Assembly: GCA_903902745.1 (NCBI GenBank)
Contig: CAIUWA010000034.1
Coordinates: 1-64,000, forward strand
DNA length: 64,000 bases
DNA from: an uncultured Opitutia bacterium
GTDB lineage: Bacteria; Verrucomicrobiota; Verrucomicrobiia; Opitutales; Opitutaceae
Reading direction: 5' to 3'
The notes under the pieces are model-generated. The model saw only the letters and a list, made by a program, of their open reading frames with translations, did not search any database and was not told the origin of the DNA. Below, in pieces: positions 23,775 through 32,418 of the stretch (position 1 is its first letter; each line of letters starts with the position of its first letter). A program made the translations under genes and the position numbers.

Positions 23775-25171
23775 ACATGCGGGCGTTCGCTTTGCCCCAT
23801 GCGGCCGGTGCGCCGGCAGAAGCCTTCCGGCGCCTCGCGCACCATCGCGGGGTCTTCTGGCTCGACAGTAGTCTACCTCGCCAGGGCGATGGACGGTTTT
23901 CGATCATGGGCTGCGAACCCCGGTCGGTTTTTATCGCACGCGGCGGGGAATGGCGAATCGAGCGAGCCGGTGAAGTCGTCGAGCGCGGCTCCGGCCGGGC
24001 GCTGAACAAATTGGAAGAGCTCGTGGCGGTACACCAAGTGTCGCCGGACGCCGGAGTGGAGCTGCCATTCTGGGGCGGAGCCGTCGGATGGTTTTCCTAC
24101 GATCTCGGCCGTCAGTTCGAAAAGTTTGCAGGCACCGCGGAGGAGGATCTCCCCGTGCCGGACATCAGGCTGGCGTGGCATGACGCGGCGATCGTGTGGG
24201 ATCACCATGCCGGGCGCAGCTGGCTGGTGGGCGCGGGATGGGAACGACCGCCGGAGGATGCCATCAGGGAACTGGCCGGCTGGCTGCAAGCCCCGCCGAT
24301 AGATCCGGTGGAGGGCCGGGCGCCTGATCCCGGAAGTTTCTTGAGCGATGTCCGGCGCGAGGAATATCTGGCCCGCGTCGAGGAAGCGCGCGCGTGCATT
24401 GCCCGCGGGGAGATCTACCAGGTGAACCTCGTGCAGCGTTTTGAATGCGCCCATCGGGAGCCACCGGCGATGACATACCTGCGGTTGCGCGAGTTGAACC
24501 CGGCTCCGTTTGCCCTTTACCAGGAGGCGGACGGGCTGACCGTGCTCGGGAGTTCGCCGGAACGGTTCATTGAGTTGAATCCGGCGGGGCATATCCGGGC
24601 ATGCCCGATCAAGGGCACGCGGCCAAGAGGAAGTACCTCGGCCGATGACGCCGCGCAAACGTGCGCCCTGCTTGAGAGCGAAAAGGAGCGGGCGGAGCTC
24701 CTGATGATTGTCGACCTGATGCGCAACGACCTGGGCCGGGTGTGCGAATTTGGGAGCGTGCGGGCCGTCCGGCTGCATGCGCTGGAGAGCTTCGCGACGG
24801 TCCATCATCTGGTCGGAGAGGTTGAAGGGCAGCTAAGGCCGGAGGTGAAACTGGGCGAATTGCTGCGCGCCGTGTTTCCGGGCGGCTCGATCACAGGGGC
24901 GCCGAAGGTCAGTGCCCTCGGCATCATCGACCGGCTCGAGCGGCACCGCCGTGGGATTTTCATGGGTGCGACCGGTTATCTGAGCGCGCATGGCCGGATC
25001 GATCTCAACATCGCCATTCGTACAATCATTTGTCGCGGTGAACGCGCCTATTTCCAAGTGGGAGCCGGCATTGTCTGGGATTCGGATGCCGCCGCTGAGT
25101 ATGAGGAGACGCTGGCGAAAGGCCGGGCGCTGTTTGCCGCCCTTGGGGCACGGGAGGGGACGTACCCATGA
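23771..25171 (+). CDS. pabB: Aminodeoxychorismate synthase component I
   Basis: Converts chorismate and ammonia to 4-amino-4-deoxychorismate for folate. The chorismate-binding domain is intact: LGSSPERFIELN, ACPIKGTRPRG, ELLMIVDLMRNDLGRVC, FPGGSITGAPKV, and GAGIVWDSDAAAEYEETL. The GTG at 23771 overlaps the folK stop (GTGA) and gives 466 residues; ATG 23777 is an alternative. Anthranilate synthase component I (TrpE) is a relative, but the fol/pabC context supports PabB. The amidotransferase partner PabA is not encoded here. Confidence 0.9.
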   Translation: MNMRAFALPHAAGAPAEAFRRLAHHRGVFWLDSSLPRQGDGRFSIMGCEPRSVFIARGGEWRIERAGEVVERGSGRALNKLEELVAVHQVSPDAGVELPFWGGAVGWFSYDLGRQFEKFAGTAEEDLPVPDIRLAWHDAAIVWDHHAGRSWLVGAGWERPPEDAIRELAGWLQAPPIDPVEGRAPDPGSFLSDVRREEYLARVEEARACIARGEIYQVNLVQRFECAHREPPAMTYLRLRELNPAPFALYQEADGLTVLGSSPERFIELNPAGHIRACPIKGTRPRGSTSADDAAQTCALLESEKERAELLMIVDLMRNDLGRVCEFGSVRAVRLHALESFATVHHLVGEVEGQLRPEVKLGELLRAVFPGGSITGAPKVSALGIIDRLERHRRGIFMGATGYLSAHGRIDLNIAIRTIICRGERAYFQVGAGIVWDSDAAAEYEETLAKGRALFAALGAREGTYP

Positions 25172-25983
25172 AAATGGCGGTCAATGGGGTGGTGGGCATG
25201 GCGCCCTCCGATGCGATGATTGAATTGCCGGCGGCGCCGGGAGTATTCGAGACGCTGCTGATACAGGCGGGTGCGCCGGTGTTTTTTGAAGATCATTGGG
25301 TGCGATTCACCGCTGGCTGCAAATGGTACGGGCTTGATCTGCCGGTGACGCCGGAGGGAATGAGCCGTTTGGCCGCAATGCTCGCCACGGAGAACGCGGT
25401 GCGCACCGGTGTGTTGCGGTTTGCAGCGTGGCGTGGCGACAAGGGAGTGGAATGGCGGGTGGAAGCTGGCCCCCCGCGGCCGCACATGGCGCGAAGCGAC
25501 TTCCGGGTTGGATTGGGTGCGACCTTGCCCCCGGTGTCGGCGGACCGGACTTTCAAGCATCTGAATCGCGGGCCGTGGCTGCAGGCGCTGCGTGCTGCCC
25601 GCTCTGCGGGCTGGGATGAGGCCATCCTGCCCGATCAAACGGGGCGGATCGTGGAGGGATGTGTATCGAACGTCTTTTTTGTGCGCGACGGCATCTTGCA
25701 CACACCCTCCGTGGAAACGGGGCTTTTGCCGGGGATCATGCGGGGCCGGGTGCTGGCGCTGGCGCGGGCGATGGATTGGGTCGTGCGGGAGGAGAGTTAC
25801 GACCTTGAAGCTCTCGCCCAAGCTTCGGAGCTGTGGCTTTCGAATTCATTGATCGGCCTGCGGCCTGCCGTTTCCCTCGCTGGCCGTCCACTGGAAGAGG
25901 CGCTGCCGGTGCTGCAGCAATTCCGCGCGGTTTGGAGGAAGGAATATGGCTGGGATCCGGTGATGGTGGCGCCCCCGACGTGA
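25168..25983 (+). CDS. pabC: Aminodeoxychorismate lyase (class IV aminotransferase fold)
   Basis: PLP enzyme releasing pyruvate from aminodeoxychorismate to give para-aminobenzoate. The PLP Lys is in FKHLNRGPWLQAL, and GWDEAILPDQTGRIVEGCVSNVFFV is the fold-type IV core. GLLPGIMRG and ELWLSNSLIGLRPA complete the pattern. Length 271 fits. The ATG overlaps the pabB stop. A branched-chain or D-amino-acid aminotransferase has the same fold; the operon makes PabC much more likely. Confidence 0.88.
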   Translation: MKMAVNGVVGMAPSDAMIELPAAPGVFETLLIQAGAPVFFEDHWVRFTAGCKWYGLDLPVTPEGMSRLAAMLATENAVRTGVLRFAAWRGDKGVEWRVEAGPPRPHMARSDFRVGLGATLPPVSADRTFKHLNRGPWLQALRAARSAGWDEAILPDQTGRIVEGCVSNVFFVRDGILHTPSVETGLLPGIMRGRVLALARAMDWVVREESYDLEALAQASELWLSNSLIGLRPAVSLAGRPLEEALPVLQQFRAVWRKEYGWDPVMVAPPT

Positions 25984-26043
25984 ATCAGGCAACTTTCCCC
26001 TTGCCAATCCCGTCTCCGACCTCTGTTTTCGACCGCTCTCTCC

Positions 26044-26238
26044 ATGCAAAAGACCAAAAAATCTGTCGCCAAGCGCTTCAAGCTGTCCGGTACGGGCAAG
26101 CTGATCCGCCGCACGCCTGGCTTTCGTCACCTGCTGGCCGCGAAGAGCACGAAGTCCAAACGCCGTGCCTCCCGCGACAAGCTAGTGGCCGAGGGCCATG
26201 CCAAGCCCCTCAAGCGCTGTCTGCCGTTCGGTCTCTGA
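26044..26238 (+). CDS. rpmI: 50S ribosomal protein L35
   Basis: 64 residues, very basic: MQKTKKSVAKRFKLSGTGK, then HLLAAKSTKSKRR and the C-terminal KRCLPFG. It belongs with rplT 88 bases downstream. Initiation factor gene infC, which usually precedes rpmI, is absent; the folate gene pabC is the upstream neighbour. Confidence 0.95.
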   Translation: MQKTKKSVAKRFKLSGTGKLIRRTPGFRHLLAAKSTKSKRRASRDKLVAEGHAKPLKRCLPFGL

Positions 26239-26262
26239 CCGACGCGCGCTCCACCTTAACTC

Positions 26263-26300
26263 CGCCAGGCGGGTGAAAATCCAAAGCCGACCCGCCGGCG
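26263..26300 (+). promoter_or_regulatory. Hairpin between rpmI and rplT, possible L20 operator
   Basis: CGCC-A-GGCGGGT (26263-26274) pairs with ACCCGCC-GGCG (26290-26300) over a 15-base loop. In other bacteria L20 represses its operon by binding a structured mRNA site. The position fits, but no detailed match to known sites was made. Confidence 0.35.
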
Positions 26301-26325
26301 ACCAACCTTAAAGGAATAATCCAAC

Positions 26326-26703
26326 ATGGCTCGTGCAACAAACTCCCCCGCGTCGCGCAAGCGACACAAGAAAGTACTGAAATACGCCCGGGGCTATTTC
26401 GGCAACAAATCCAAGCTCTTCCGCTACGCGAAAGAAGCTGTCCAGCACGCCTGGCAATACGCCTACGCTGCGCGCAAGAAGAAGAAGGCTGATCGCCGCG
26501 GTCTCTGGATCGTGCGGCTCAACGCCGCCTGCCGGAACGCCGGCATCACCTACAGCCGCTTCATCGAGGGTCTGAAAGCCGCGAACATCCTGCTCGATCG
26601 CAAGATCCTGTCGGATATCGCGATTCGCGACGAGGTGGCCTTCAACGGCCTGGTCAAGAAAGCCCAGGCCGCGTTGAAGTCCAAGGCCGGCGCCAAGGCC
26701 TGA
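26326..26703 (+). CDS. rplT: 50S ribosomal protein L20
   Basis: Early-binding 23S rRNA protein. The pattern RKRHKKVLKYARGYFGNKSKLFRYAKEAV, RRGLWIVRLNAACR and YSRFIEGLKAANILLDRK is read in overlapping short stretches and is typical. Length 125 is a little longer than usual because of an Ala/Lys tail. It has one of the few clear Shine-Dalgarno sites (AAAGGA, about 10 bases before ATG). Confidence 0.96.
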   Translation: MARATNSPASRKRHKKVLKYARGYFGNKSKLFRYAKEAVQHAWQYAYAARKKKKADRRGLWIVRLNAACRNAGITYSRFIEGLKAANILLDRKILSDIAIRDEVAFNGLVKKAQAALKSKAGAKA

Positions 26704-26752
26704 GCCGGAGGAACGCGAGCCGGGCCCAGCCCGTCTCCCGGTCGGATTCCCG

Positions 26753-26793
26753 GAGGACGGGCCTCAGCCGAGGCGCCGTCCTCTTTGTTTTTT
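26753..26793 (+). terminator. Intrinsic terminator after rplT
   Basis: GAGGACGG (26753-26760) pairs with CCGTCCTC (26776-26783), with an inner GCCTC/GAGGC pairing, followed by TTTGTTTTTT. The overlapping upstream segment could form an alternative stem with 26731-26742, leaving room for attenuation ahead of pheS. Confidence 0.75.
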
Positions 26794-26796
26794 AAC

Positions 26797-26877
26797 ATCG
26801 TTCTCGTTCCTCGTTCTCTTAATCGTTCCCTTCTGAACACTCCGAGAATGAGGAACGATTAAAAGAACGAGAACGAT
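26797..26877. repeat. Long inverted repeat just upstream of pheS
   Basis: The left arm 26797-26829 and right arm 26852-26877 match over their ends (ATCGTTCTCGTTC / GAACGAGAACGAT and TTAATCGTTCC / GGAACGATTAA). The left arm carries an extra 7-base unit. The loop is 22 bases. The right arm ends 15 bases before the pheS ATG. Confidence 0.8.
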
Positions 26878-26892
26878 CCGAACCCCTTTCAC

Positions 26893-27936
26893 ATGCAAGC
26901 CACCCTGACCGCCCTCGTCACCAAGGCGCAAGCCGATCTCGCCGCGCTGAGGACGCGCCCGGAGTTCGAGGCCGCCAAGGCCCGGCTGGTCGGCCCGAAC
27001 GGCGAATTGACTGCACTTATGAAGCAGATGGGCACGGTGCCGAAGGAGGAGCGCCCGGCGATGGGCAAGCTCATCAACGAGACCAAGACGAGACTCCAGG
27101 CGCTGCTCGACACCGCCCTGCAGCAGATCGAGGCCGGCGAACTGGCGCGCCAACTGGGCCCGGCGGTTGACCCCACGCTGCCTTCGCCCGACACCGGTCC
27201 CGGCACCTATCATCCGCTCACGCTCGTGCGGGAGGAAATGTGCCGCATCCTCCGCAAGGTCGGCTTCACCGTCGCCGACGGACCGGAGGTCGAGACCGAG
27301 TTCTACTGCTTCGATGCGCTCAACACGCCCGCCGATCATCCGGCCCGCGATGCGCAGGACACATTTTATTTTCCTGAGTCCGCGCGCTTCGGCAACGTCG
27401 CGAAGAAAAATCCCGGCGAGAAATACCTCCTCCGCACGCACACCTCGTCGGTGCAGATTCGCACGATGCTGCAGGGGTCGCCGCCCATCCGCATCGTCTC
27501 GCCCGGCCGGGTTTACCGTCGAGACACGACCGATGCCTCGCACAGCGCGAATTTTCACCAGCTCGAATGCCTCTACGTGGACAAGAACGTCACGGTGCGC
27601 GACCTAAAGGCGCTGCTGGACTACATCTTCGAGTCCCTGCTGGGCGCCGGGACTAAAACCCGTTTCCGACCGCATTATTTCGGCTACACCGAGCCGAGCT
27701 TCGAGGTGGATCTCAGCGCGAAGCACCTACCCAAGGTGAACAAGGAATGGATCGAGATCGGCGGCTGCGGCATGGTCGACCCAAGCGTATTTGAAACCGT
27801 GGGCTACGACTCCACGGTCTGGAGCGGCTATGCGTTCGGCATGGGCCTCGAGCGTCTCGCCATGACGCTCTACGGGATCGATGACATCCGCTATTTCTAC
27901 CAAAACGACCTGCGCTTCCTGAAACAATTCGCCTGA
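26893..27936 (+). CDS. pheS: Phenylalanine-tRNA ligase alpha subunit
   Basis: Catalytic subunit of the heterotetrameric PheRS. The N-terminal coiled coil covers residues 1-90. The class II catalytic core shows GFTVADGPEVETEFYCFDALN (motif region), LLRTHTSSVQIRTM, RVYRRDTTDASHSANFHQLE (motif 2) and GMGLERLAMTLYGIDDIR (motif 3). Length 347 is normal. pheT follows after 86 bases that contain an inverted repeat. No Shine-Dalgarno sequence precedes the ATG. Confidence 0.97.
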   Translation: MQATLTALVTKAQADLAALRTRPEFEAAKARLVGPNGELTALMKQMGTVPKEERPAMGKLINETKTRLQALLDTALQQIEAGELARQLGPAVDPTLPSPDTGPGTYHPLTLVREEMCRILRKVGFTVADGPEVETEFYCFDALNTPADHPARDAQDTFYFPESARFGNVAKKNPGEKYLLRTHTSSVQIRTMLQGSPPIRIVSPGRVYRRDTTDASHSANFHQLECLYVDKNVTVRDLKALLDYIFESLLGAGTKTRFRPHYFGYTEPSFEVDLSAKHLPKVNKEWIEIGGCGMVDPSVFETVGYDSTVWSGYAFGMGLERLAMTLYGIDDIRYFYQNDLRFLKQFA

Positions 27937-27941
27937 ACTAG

Positions 27942-28022
27942 ATGAAGCCACAGAGGCACGGAGGACACGGAGAAATCCAGTCCGCTCCTCAGTGAACTTT
28001 GTGCCTCTGTGGCTAAAACTTC
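27942..28022. repeat. Inverted repeat between pheS and pheT, copy of a dispersed element
   Basis: GCCACAGAGGCAC (27947-27959) is exactly complementary to GTGCCTCTGTGGC (28001-28013), and outer ATGAAG/CTTCAT ends extend the match to the pheT ATG. The 30 bases 27947-27976 match the reverse complement of 45222-45251 (before ureG) at 28 positions. Confidence 0.85.
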
Positions 28023-30479
28023 ATGAAAATCTCCCTCAACTGGCTCAAAGACTACGTCGCCCTCGATGCTTCGGCGGAGGATATTTCGCGCGCGGTCACG
28101 TTTCTCGGCTTTGAGGTCGAGCAGGTCATCCGGACGGGCGCGCCCAGACTGGAGCAGGTGGTCGTCGGGGAAATTCTCACGCGGGTGAAGCATCCCAACG
28201 CCGACAAGCTTTCGGTCTGCACGGTGGACGTCGGCCCGGCGGGCGGCGTGAAGACCATCGTATGCGGCGCCGCCAACTGTGACGCCGGCCACCGGGTGCC
28301 CGTCGCGCTGCCCGGGGCCGTGCTGCCGGGCAATTTCGTGATCAAGCAGTCGAAGATCCGCGGCCAGCTTTCCGACGGCATGATGTGCGCGCCCGACGAA
28401 CTTGGCATGGGGGTTGACCACGCGGGGTTGCTCATCCTCCAGGGCAAACCCGCCCTCGGCACTCCGATCAACGACGTGCTGCCGGCGGGCGACACCGTGT
28501 TCGACATCGAGATCACGCCAAACCGGCCGGACTGCCTCTCGCACCTCGGCATCGCCCGCGAACTGGCCGCCTGGTTCCGGCTGCCGCTGGTTTATCCGCA
28601 GGAGAAATTCCGCGGTGAGGTCGACGATACCCCGCGGCCGGACTTGCTCGGCACCGTGCGCGTCGATGCCTCCGAGGATTGTCCGCTTTATACGGCGCAC
28701 ATTATCACCGGGATCAAAATCGGCCCCAGCCCGGCCTGGTTGCAGGAGCGCCTGCGCGCGGTGGGAGTGCGCCCGATCAACAATGTCGTCGATGTCGGCA
28801 ACTATGTGATGCTGGAAACCGGGCAGCCCCTGCACGCCTTCGATGCGCGCAAGCTGGGCGGCGGCCAGATCATCGTCCGCCGCGCGGCGGACGGGGAAAA
28901 AATTGTCACGCTCGACGGCAAGGAGCGCGCGCTCAGCAGCCGCATGCTCGTCATCGCCGACGCGGTGCGGCCGGTGGTTGTCGCGGGGATCATGGGCGGA
29001 GAGAATTCCGGGGTGGCCGATGACACGACCAGTCTGGTGCTCGAGTGCGCGCTCTTCCGGCGCCAGTCCGTTCGCTGGACCTCCAAGCGCCTCGGGCTCG
29101 CCTCTGATTCGTCCTACCGCTACGAGCGCGGCGTCGATCCGCACTCGACGCTCGAGGCGGCCTGGCGGGCCGTGGACCTGATCATTGCGACTGCCGGCGG
29201 CCAGGTCGTGGGACCGGTTTACCAGGTCGGCGGTGATGTGCCCTGGAAACGCGAGATCGTGGTCACGCACGATTTCATCTGTGAACGGCTCGGCTTCGAC
29301 ATCCCGGCTGCGGACATGAAGGCGTCTTTTGAGTCGCTGGAGCTGCATGTCGTGCGCGAGGAGCCCACGCCGCAGCGAGGCATTGCCTGGACAATTTCCA
29401 TTCCCAGTTGGCGCGATGATCTCGACCGGCCGATCGACCTGGTGGAGGAGGTGTTGCGCTTGTACGGCACGGAGAAGATTCCCGCGTCGGTGGTGTCGAT
29501 GCCCGGACTCGTCGGTGACGACGCGCCCATCGTGCGCTTCAATCGCCGGGTGACGGATTACCTTGTCGGGCATGATTTTCACGAATGCGTGAATTATACG
29601 CTGCGACCGGCCAAGGAGCTTGCCACCTGGGTTTCACAGACCGCCGCGGTTGAGCTGGCGCTCGCGAATCCCTTTGTCGAAGACCAGTCGCACCTGCGGC
29701 CGACCCTGGTCATGGGATTGCTGGAATCGCTCAAACTCAACCAGTCCCGTGGCGTGGTCGTGTCGCGCCTGTGCGAGACGGGTCGGATTTTCATCGAGAG
29801 CAACGGCCAAAACCTCGAGTGCGCCGCGGTTGCACTTATCATGGCCGATCCCATCGGCGAACGAGCCTGGCGCACACGGGCGCCGGTGGATTTCTATACC
29901 GTGAAGCATCATGTCACCGCGCTCGCCGCCGCCGCTGGCGTCGATCTTGCACTCCAGCCCTTGGTGCCTGTTTCCGGCTCCTTCTATGGCTGGCAGGAAG
30001 GCCAGTCGGCGGCCGCGGGAGAAATGGCCGCGGGCTGGACGGCGCGCTTCGGCCTGCTGAACCTGGCGATGGTCAAATCGCTGGGCATCGAGGGCAGGGT
30101 CTACGGTGGCATCTTTGCCATCCTACCGGAAAAATTTGCGGCCGGGACGCTGCGCCGCCGCTATGCGGACTTCAGCCTTTTCCCCTCCGCGTTGCGCGAT
30201 CTGGCCTTGGTGGTCGATGCCGCTACCCCGGCGGAAGAGGTGCGTGAGACGCTGGCGAAGACGACTCGGGCCGCGCTGGGCGGCGCCTTTGTCCTCGAGA
30301 GTGTCGACGTGTTCGATGTTTATCAGGGCTCGGGCTTGCCGGAAGGGAAGAAAAGCCTGGCCTTCTCCCTCGTCTTCCGGGCCACCGACCGCACGCTCAC
30401 CGATGATGAGGTGAATGGGGTCTCCGCGAAGATTCAGGACGAACTCGTTAAAACCACGCCCTACCAGATCAGAAAGTAG
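28023..30479 (+). CDS. pheT: Phenylalanine-tRNA ligase beta subunit
   Basis: Non-catalytic and editing subunit of PheRS. Domain order is typical: N-terminal B1, tRNA-binding OB domain (VVVGEILTRVKHPNADKLSVC, residues 38-150), B3/B4 editing domain (about 210-400), B5 (residues 405-480), catalytic-like domain (490-700), and a C-terminal ferredoxin-fold anticodon-binding domain (FSLFPSALRDLALVVD to the end). Length 818 is in range. The ATG coincides with the end of the upstream repeat. Confidence 0.96.
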   Translation: MKISLNWLKDYVALDASAEDISRAVTFLGFEVEQVIRTGAPRLEQVVVGEILTRVKHPNADKLSVCTVDVGPAGGVKTIVCGAANCDAGHRVPVALPGAVLPGNFVIKQSKIRGQLSDGMMCAPDELGMGVDHAGLLILQGKPALGTPINDVLPAGDTVFDIEITPNRPDCLSHLGIARELAAWFRLPLVYPQEKFRGEVDDTPRPDLLGTVRVDASEDCPLYTAHIITGIKIGPSPAWLQERLRAVGVRPINNVVDVGNYVMLETGQPLHAFDARKLGGGQIIVRRAADGEKIVTLDGKERALSSRMLVIADAVRPVVVAGIMGGENSGVADDTTSLVLECALFRRQSVRWTSKRLGLASDSSYRYERGVDPHSTLEAAWRAVDLIIATAGGQVVGPVYQVGGDVPWKREIVVTHDFICERLGFDIPAADMKASFESLELHVVREEPTPQRGIAWTISIPSWRDDLDRPIDLVEEVLRLYGTEKIPASVVSMPGLVGDDAPIVRFNRRVTDYLVGHDFHECVNYTLRPAKELATWVSQTAAVELALANPFVEDQSHLRPTLVMGLLESLKLNQSRGVVVSRLCETGRIFIESNGQNLECAAVALIMADPIGERAWRTRAPVDFYTVKHHVTALAAAAGVDLALQPLVPVSGSFYGWQEGQSAAAGEMAAGWTARFGLLNLAMVKSLGIEGRVYGGIFAILPEKFAAGTLRRRYADFSLFPSALRDLALVVDAATPAEEVRETLAKTTRAALGGAFVLESVDVFDVYQGSGLPEGKKSLAFSLVFRATDRTLTDDEVNGVSAKIQDELVKTTPYQIRK

Positions 30480-30559
30480 CAGCGTGTGAATGGCGGACGG
30501 CACGCATGTTGCCGCCGACTTTCTACTCGCTACTCACCACCTACTACTCGCTACTTTCT
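30471..30559. repeat. Inverted repeat spanning the pheT stop and the gatC leader
   Basis: AGAAAGTAGC (30471-30480) and GCTACTTTCT (30550-30559) are perfectly complementary. The right half also contains repeated TACTCGCTACT units (about 30523 and 30546). The right arm ends 4 bases before the gatC ATG and the left arm includes the pheT stop codon. Confidence 0.65.
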
Positions 30560-30563
30560 CCCC

Positions 30564-30854
30564 ATGTCCGCTCCTGCCGACCTCAACATCGATCACGTCG
30601 CCAATCTCGCGCGCATCGCGCTGACGCCCGAGGAAAAGGCGAAATTCGCCCGGCAGCTCGGCGAAGTGCTCCACCATATCGAGCAGTTGCGCAAGGTTGA
30701 CGTCACGGGGGTCGAGCCCACGGCCCATGCGTTTCCGGTTTACAATGTGTGGGGCGAGGACGTCGCCCGCCCGGGCCTGGCGGTCGAGGCCGCGTTGCAA
30801 AATGCGCCGGCACAGCGGGACAACATGATCGTGGTCCCGAAGGTCGTGGAGTGA
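30564..30854 (+). CDS. gatC: Asp/Glu-tRNA amidotransferase subunit C
   Basis: Small subunit that stabilises the GatCAB amidotransferase. 96 residues from the ATG at 30564; the frame is open upstream to 30486, but that part lies in the repeat. [26 protein letters not shown] and the C-terminal [28 protein letters not shown] fit the family in short blocks. gatA starts 7 bases after the stop. Confidence 0.94.
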   Translation: MSAPADLNIDHVANLARIALTPEEKAKFARQLGEVLHHIEQLRKVDVTGVEPTAHAFPVYNVWGEDVARPGLAVEAALQNAPAQRDNMIVVPKVVE

Positions 30855-30861
30855 GCCGCCC

Positions 30862-32325
30862 ATGTCCGACGAACTTTATTTCAAGCCGCTCACCGAGCTG
30901 GCCGCACTGCTCGACACCAAGAAAATCTCCTCGGTCGAGCTGACCCGGTCGGTCATCGCCCGCACCAAGGCGGTCGATGCGCGGGTCAGGGCCTTCAACT
31001 CATACGATGAGGCCGATGCTCTGGCGCAGGCGGATGAGTCGGATCGACGGCGCGCGGCTGGGAAGGCGAGGGGACCGCTCGATGGTATTCCCGTCGGGTT
31101 CAAGGATGTCATTGCCGTTGCCGGCCAGCCGCTCACGGCGTCGAGCAAGATGCTCGCGAATTTTGTTTCGCCCTATGATGCGACGGTCACGCAAAAGCTG
31201 AAGCACGCGGGTGCGGTGGTCTGGGGCCGGCTCAACCTCGATGAGTTCGCGATGGGCTCGTCCACGGAGAATTCCGCCTTCAGGGCGACCTGCAACCCGT
31301 GGGATCTCGCACGCGTGCCCGGTGGTTCTTCCGGCGGCAGCGCGGCGTCCCTGGCGGCGGGCGAGGCCATTGCCACGCTCGGGTCCGACACGGGCGGATC
31401 GATCCGCCAGCCGGCGGCGCTTTGCGGCGTGGTCGGCTTGAAGCCGACCTACGGGCTGGTGTCGCGGTATGGGCTGATTGCATTCGCCTCGTCGCTCGAC
31501 CAGATCGGGCCGTTTACGCGGACGGTCGAGGATGCCGCGGTCATGCTGGGCGGGATCGCGGGACATGACCCGCTGGACTCGACCTCGTACGAGACGAAAA
31601 TTCCCGACTATCGCGGTGAACTCAAAAAACGGAAGGGCCCGTGGCGGCTGGGCATTCCGAAGGAATATTTCGGCGAGGGCCTCGATCCTGAGGTGGGCGC
31701 GGCGGTCGAAAACGCCATCGCCTTCTACCGGGAGCGGGGTTGTGAGATCAAGGAGGTCTCGCTGCCTCATACCGATTACGGGGTGGGGGTTTATTACATC
31801 ATCGCCACGGCCGAGTGCTCCTCCAACTTGGCGCGTTACGATGGTATCCGCTATGGCCACCGGTCGAAGGAGGCCAGGGACATCATCGACCTTTATTTCA
31901 AATCGCGCGCAGAGGGCTTCGGGGCCGAGGTGAAGCGGCGCATTATTCTCGGCACCTATGTGCTCTCCAGCGGGTACTATGACGCCTTCTACCTGCGCGC
32001 ACAGAAAGTCCGCACCCTCATCCGCCAGGACTTTCTGAACGCGTACCGGGAAGTTGACGCCATCCTCACGCCCACCTCGCCGACCCCGGCGTTCAAGCAG
32101 GGGGAAAAGAGCGATCCGCTCGCGATGTACCTTTGCGATGTTTACACCATCGGCGTGAATCTCGCCGGCCTGCCCGGCATCAGCGTGCCCTGCGGTTTTT
32201 CCTCCGGCGGCCTGCCCATCGGCCTGCAGCTGATCGGCCAGCCGTTCCAGGAAGCCGAACTGCTGGCTATCGCGCATGCTTACGAACAAGGGCATGATTG
32301 GGGTGAAAGGCATCCGAAGCTCTGA
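30862..32325 (+). CDS. gatA: Asp/Glu-tRNA amidotransferase subunit A
   Basis: Amidase subunit that frees ammonia from glutamine for conversion of Glu-tRNA(Gln) or Asp-tRNA(Asn). The amidase triad is visible: Lys81 (GFKDVI), cis-Ser156 (GGSSGGS) and Ser180 ([12 protein letters not shown]). Length 487 is normal. GatCAB implies that charging of Gln-tRNA and/or Asn-tRNA goes through the indirect route, although tRNA-Gln(CTG) is the only substrate tRNA in this window. Confidence 0.97.
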   Translation: MSDELYFKPLTELAALLDTKKISSVELTRSVIARTKAVDARVRAFNSYDEADALAQADESDRRRAAGKARGPLDGIPVGFKDVIAVAGQPLTASSKMLANFVSPYDATVTQKLKHAGAVVWGRLNLDEFAMGSSTENSAFRATCNPWDLARVPGGSSGGSAASLAAGEAIATLGSDTGGSIRQPAALCGVVGLKPTYGLVSRYGLIAFASSLDQIGPFTRTVEDAAVMLGGIAGHDPLDSTSYETKIPDYRGELKKRKGPWRLGIPKEYFGEGLDPEVGAAVENAIAFYRERGCEIKEVSLPHTDYGVGVYYIIATAECSSNLARYDGIRYGHRSKEARDIIDLYFKSRAEGFGAEVKRRIILGTYVLSSGYYDAFYLRAQKVRTLIRQDFLNAYREVDAILTPTSPTPAFKQGEKSDPLAMYLCDVYTIGVNLAGLPGISVPCGFSSGGLPIGLQLIGQPFQEAELLAIAHAYEQGHDWGERHPKL

Positions 32326-32418
32326 AGGAATTGGGAATTAGTGATTAACCAAAACTTCCTGGCGGATCCCTGCGAGCCGAGTTCCACGACCAAATACAAT
32401 TTTCCTTCCTTTCCACCC

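Noticed and set aside
27897-29582. 561-residue minus-strand frame opposite pheT
   Set aside because: Antisense shadow; pheT domains occupy the whole plus strand.
32326-32418. Inverted repeat before gatB similar to those before other genes
   Set aside because: Only very short GGAA/TTCC matches were found; pairing is not convincing by eye.
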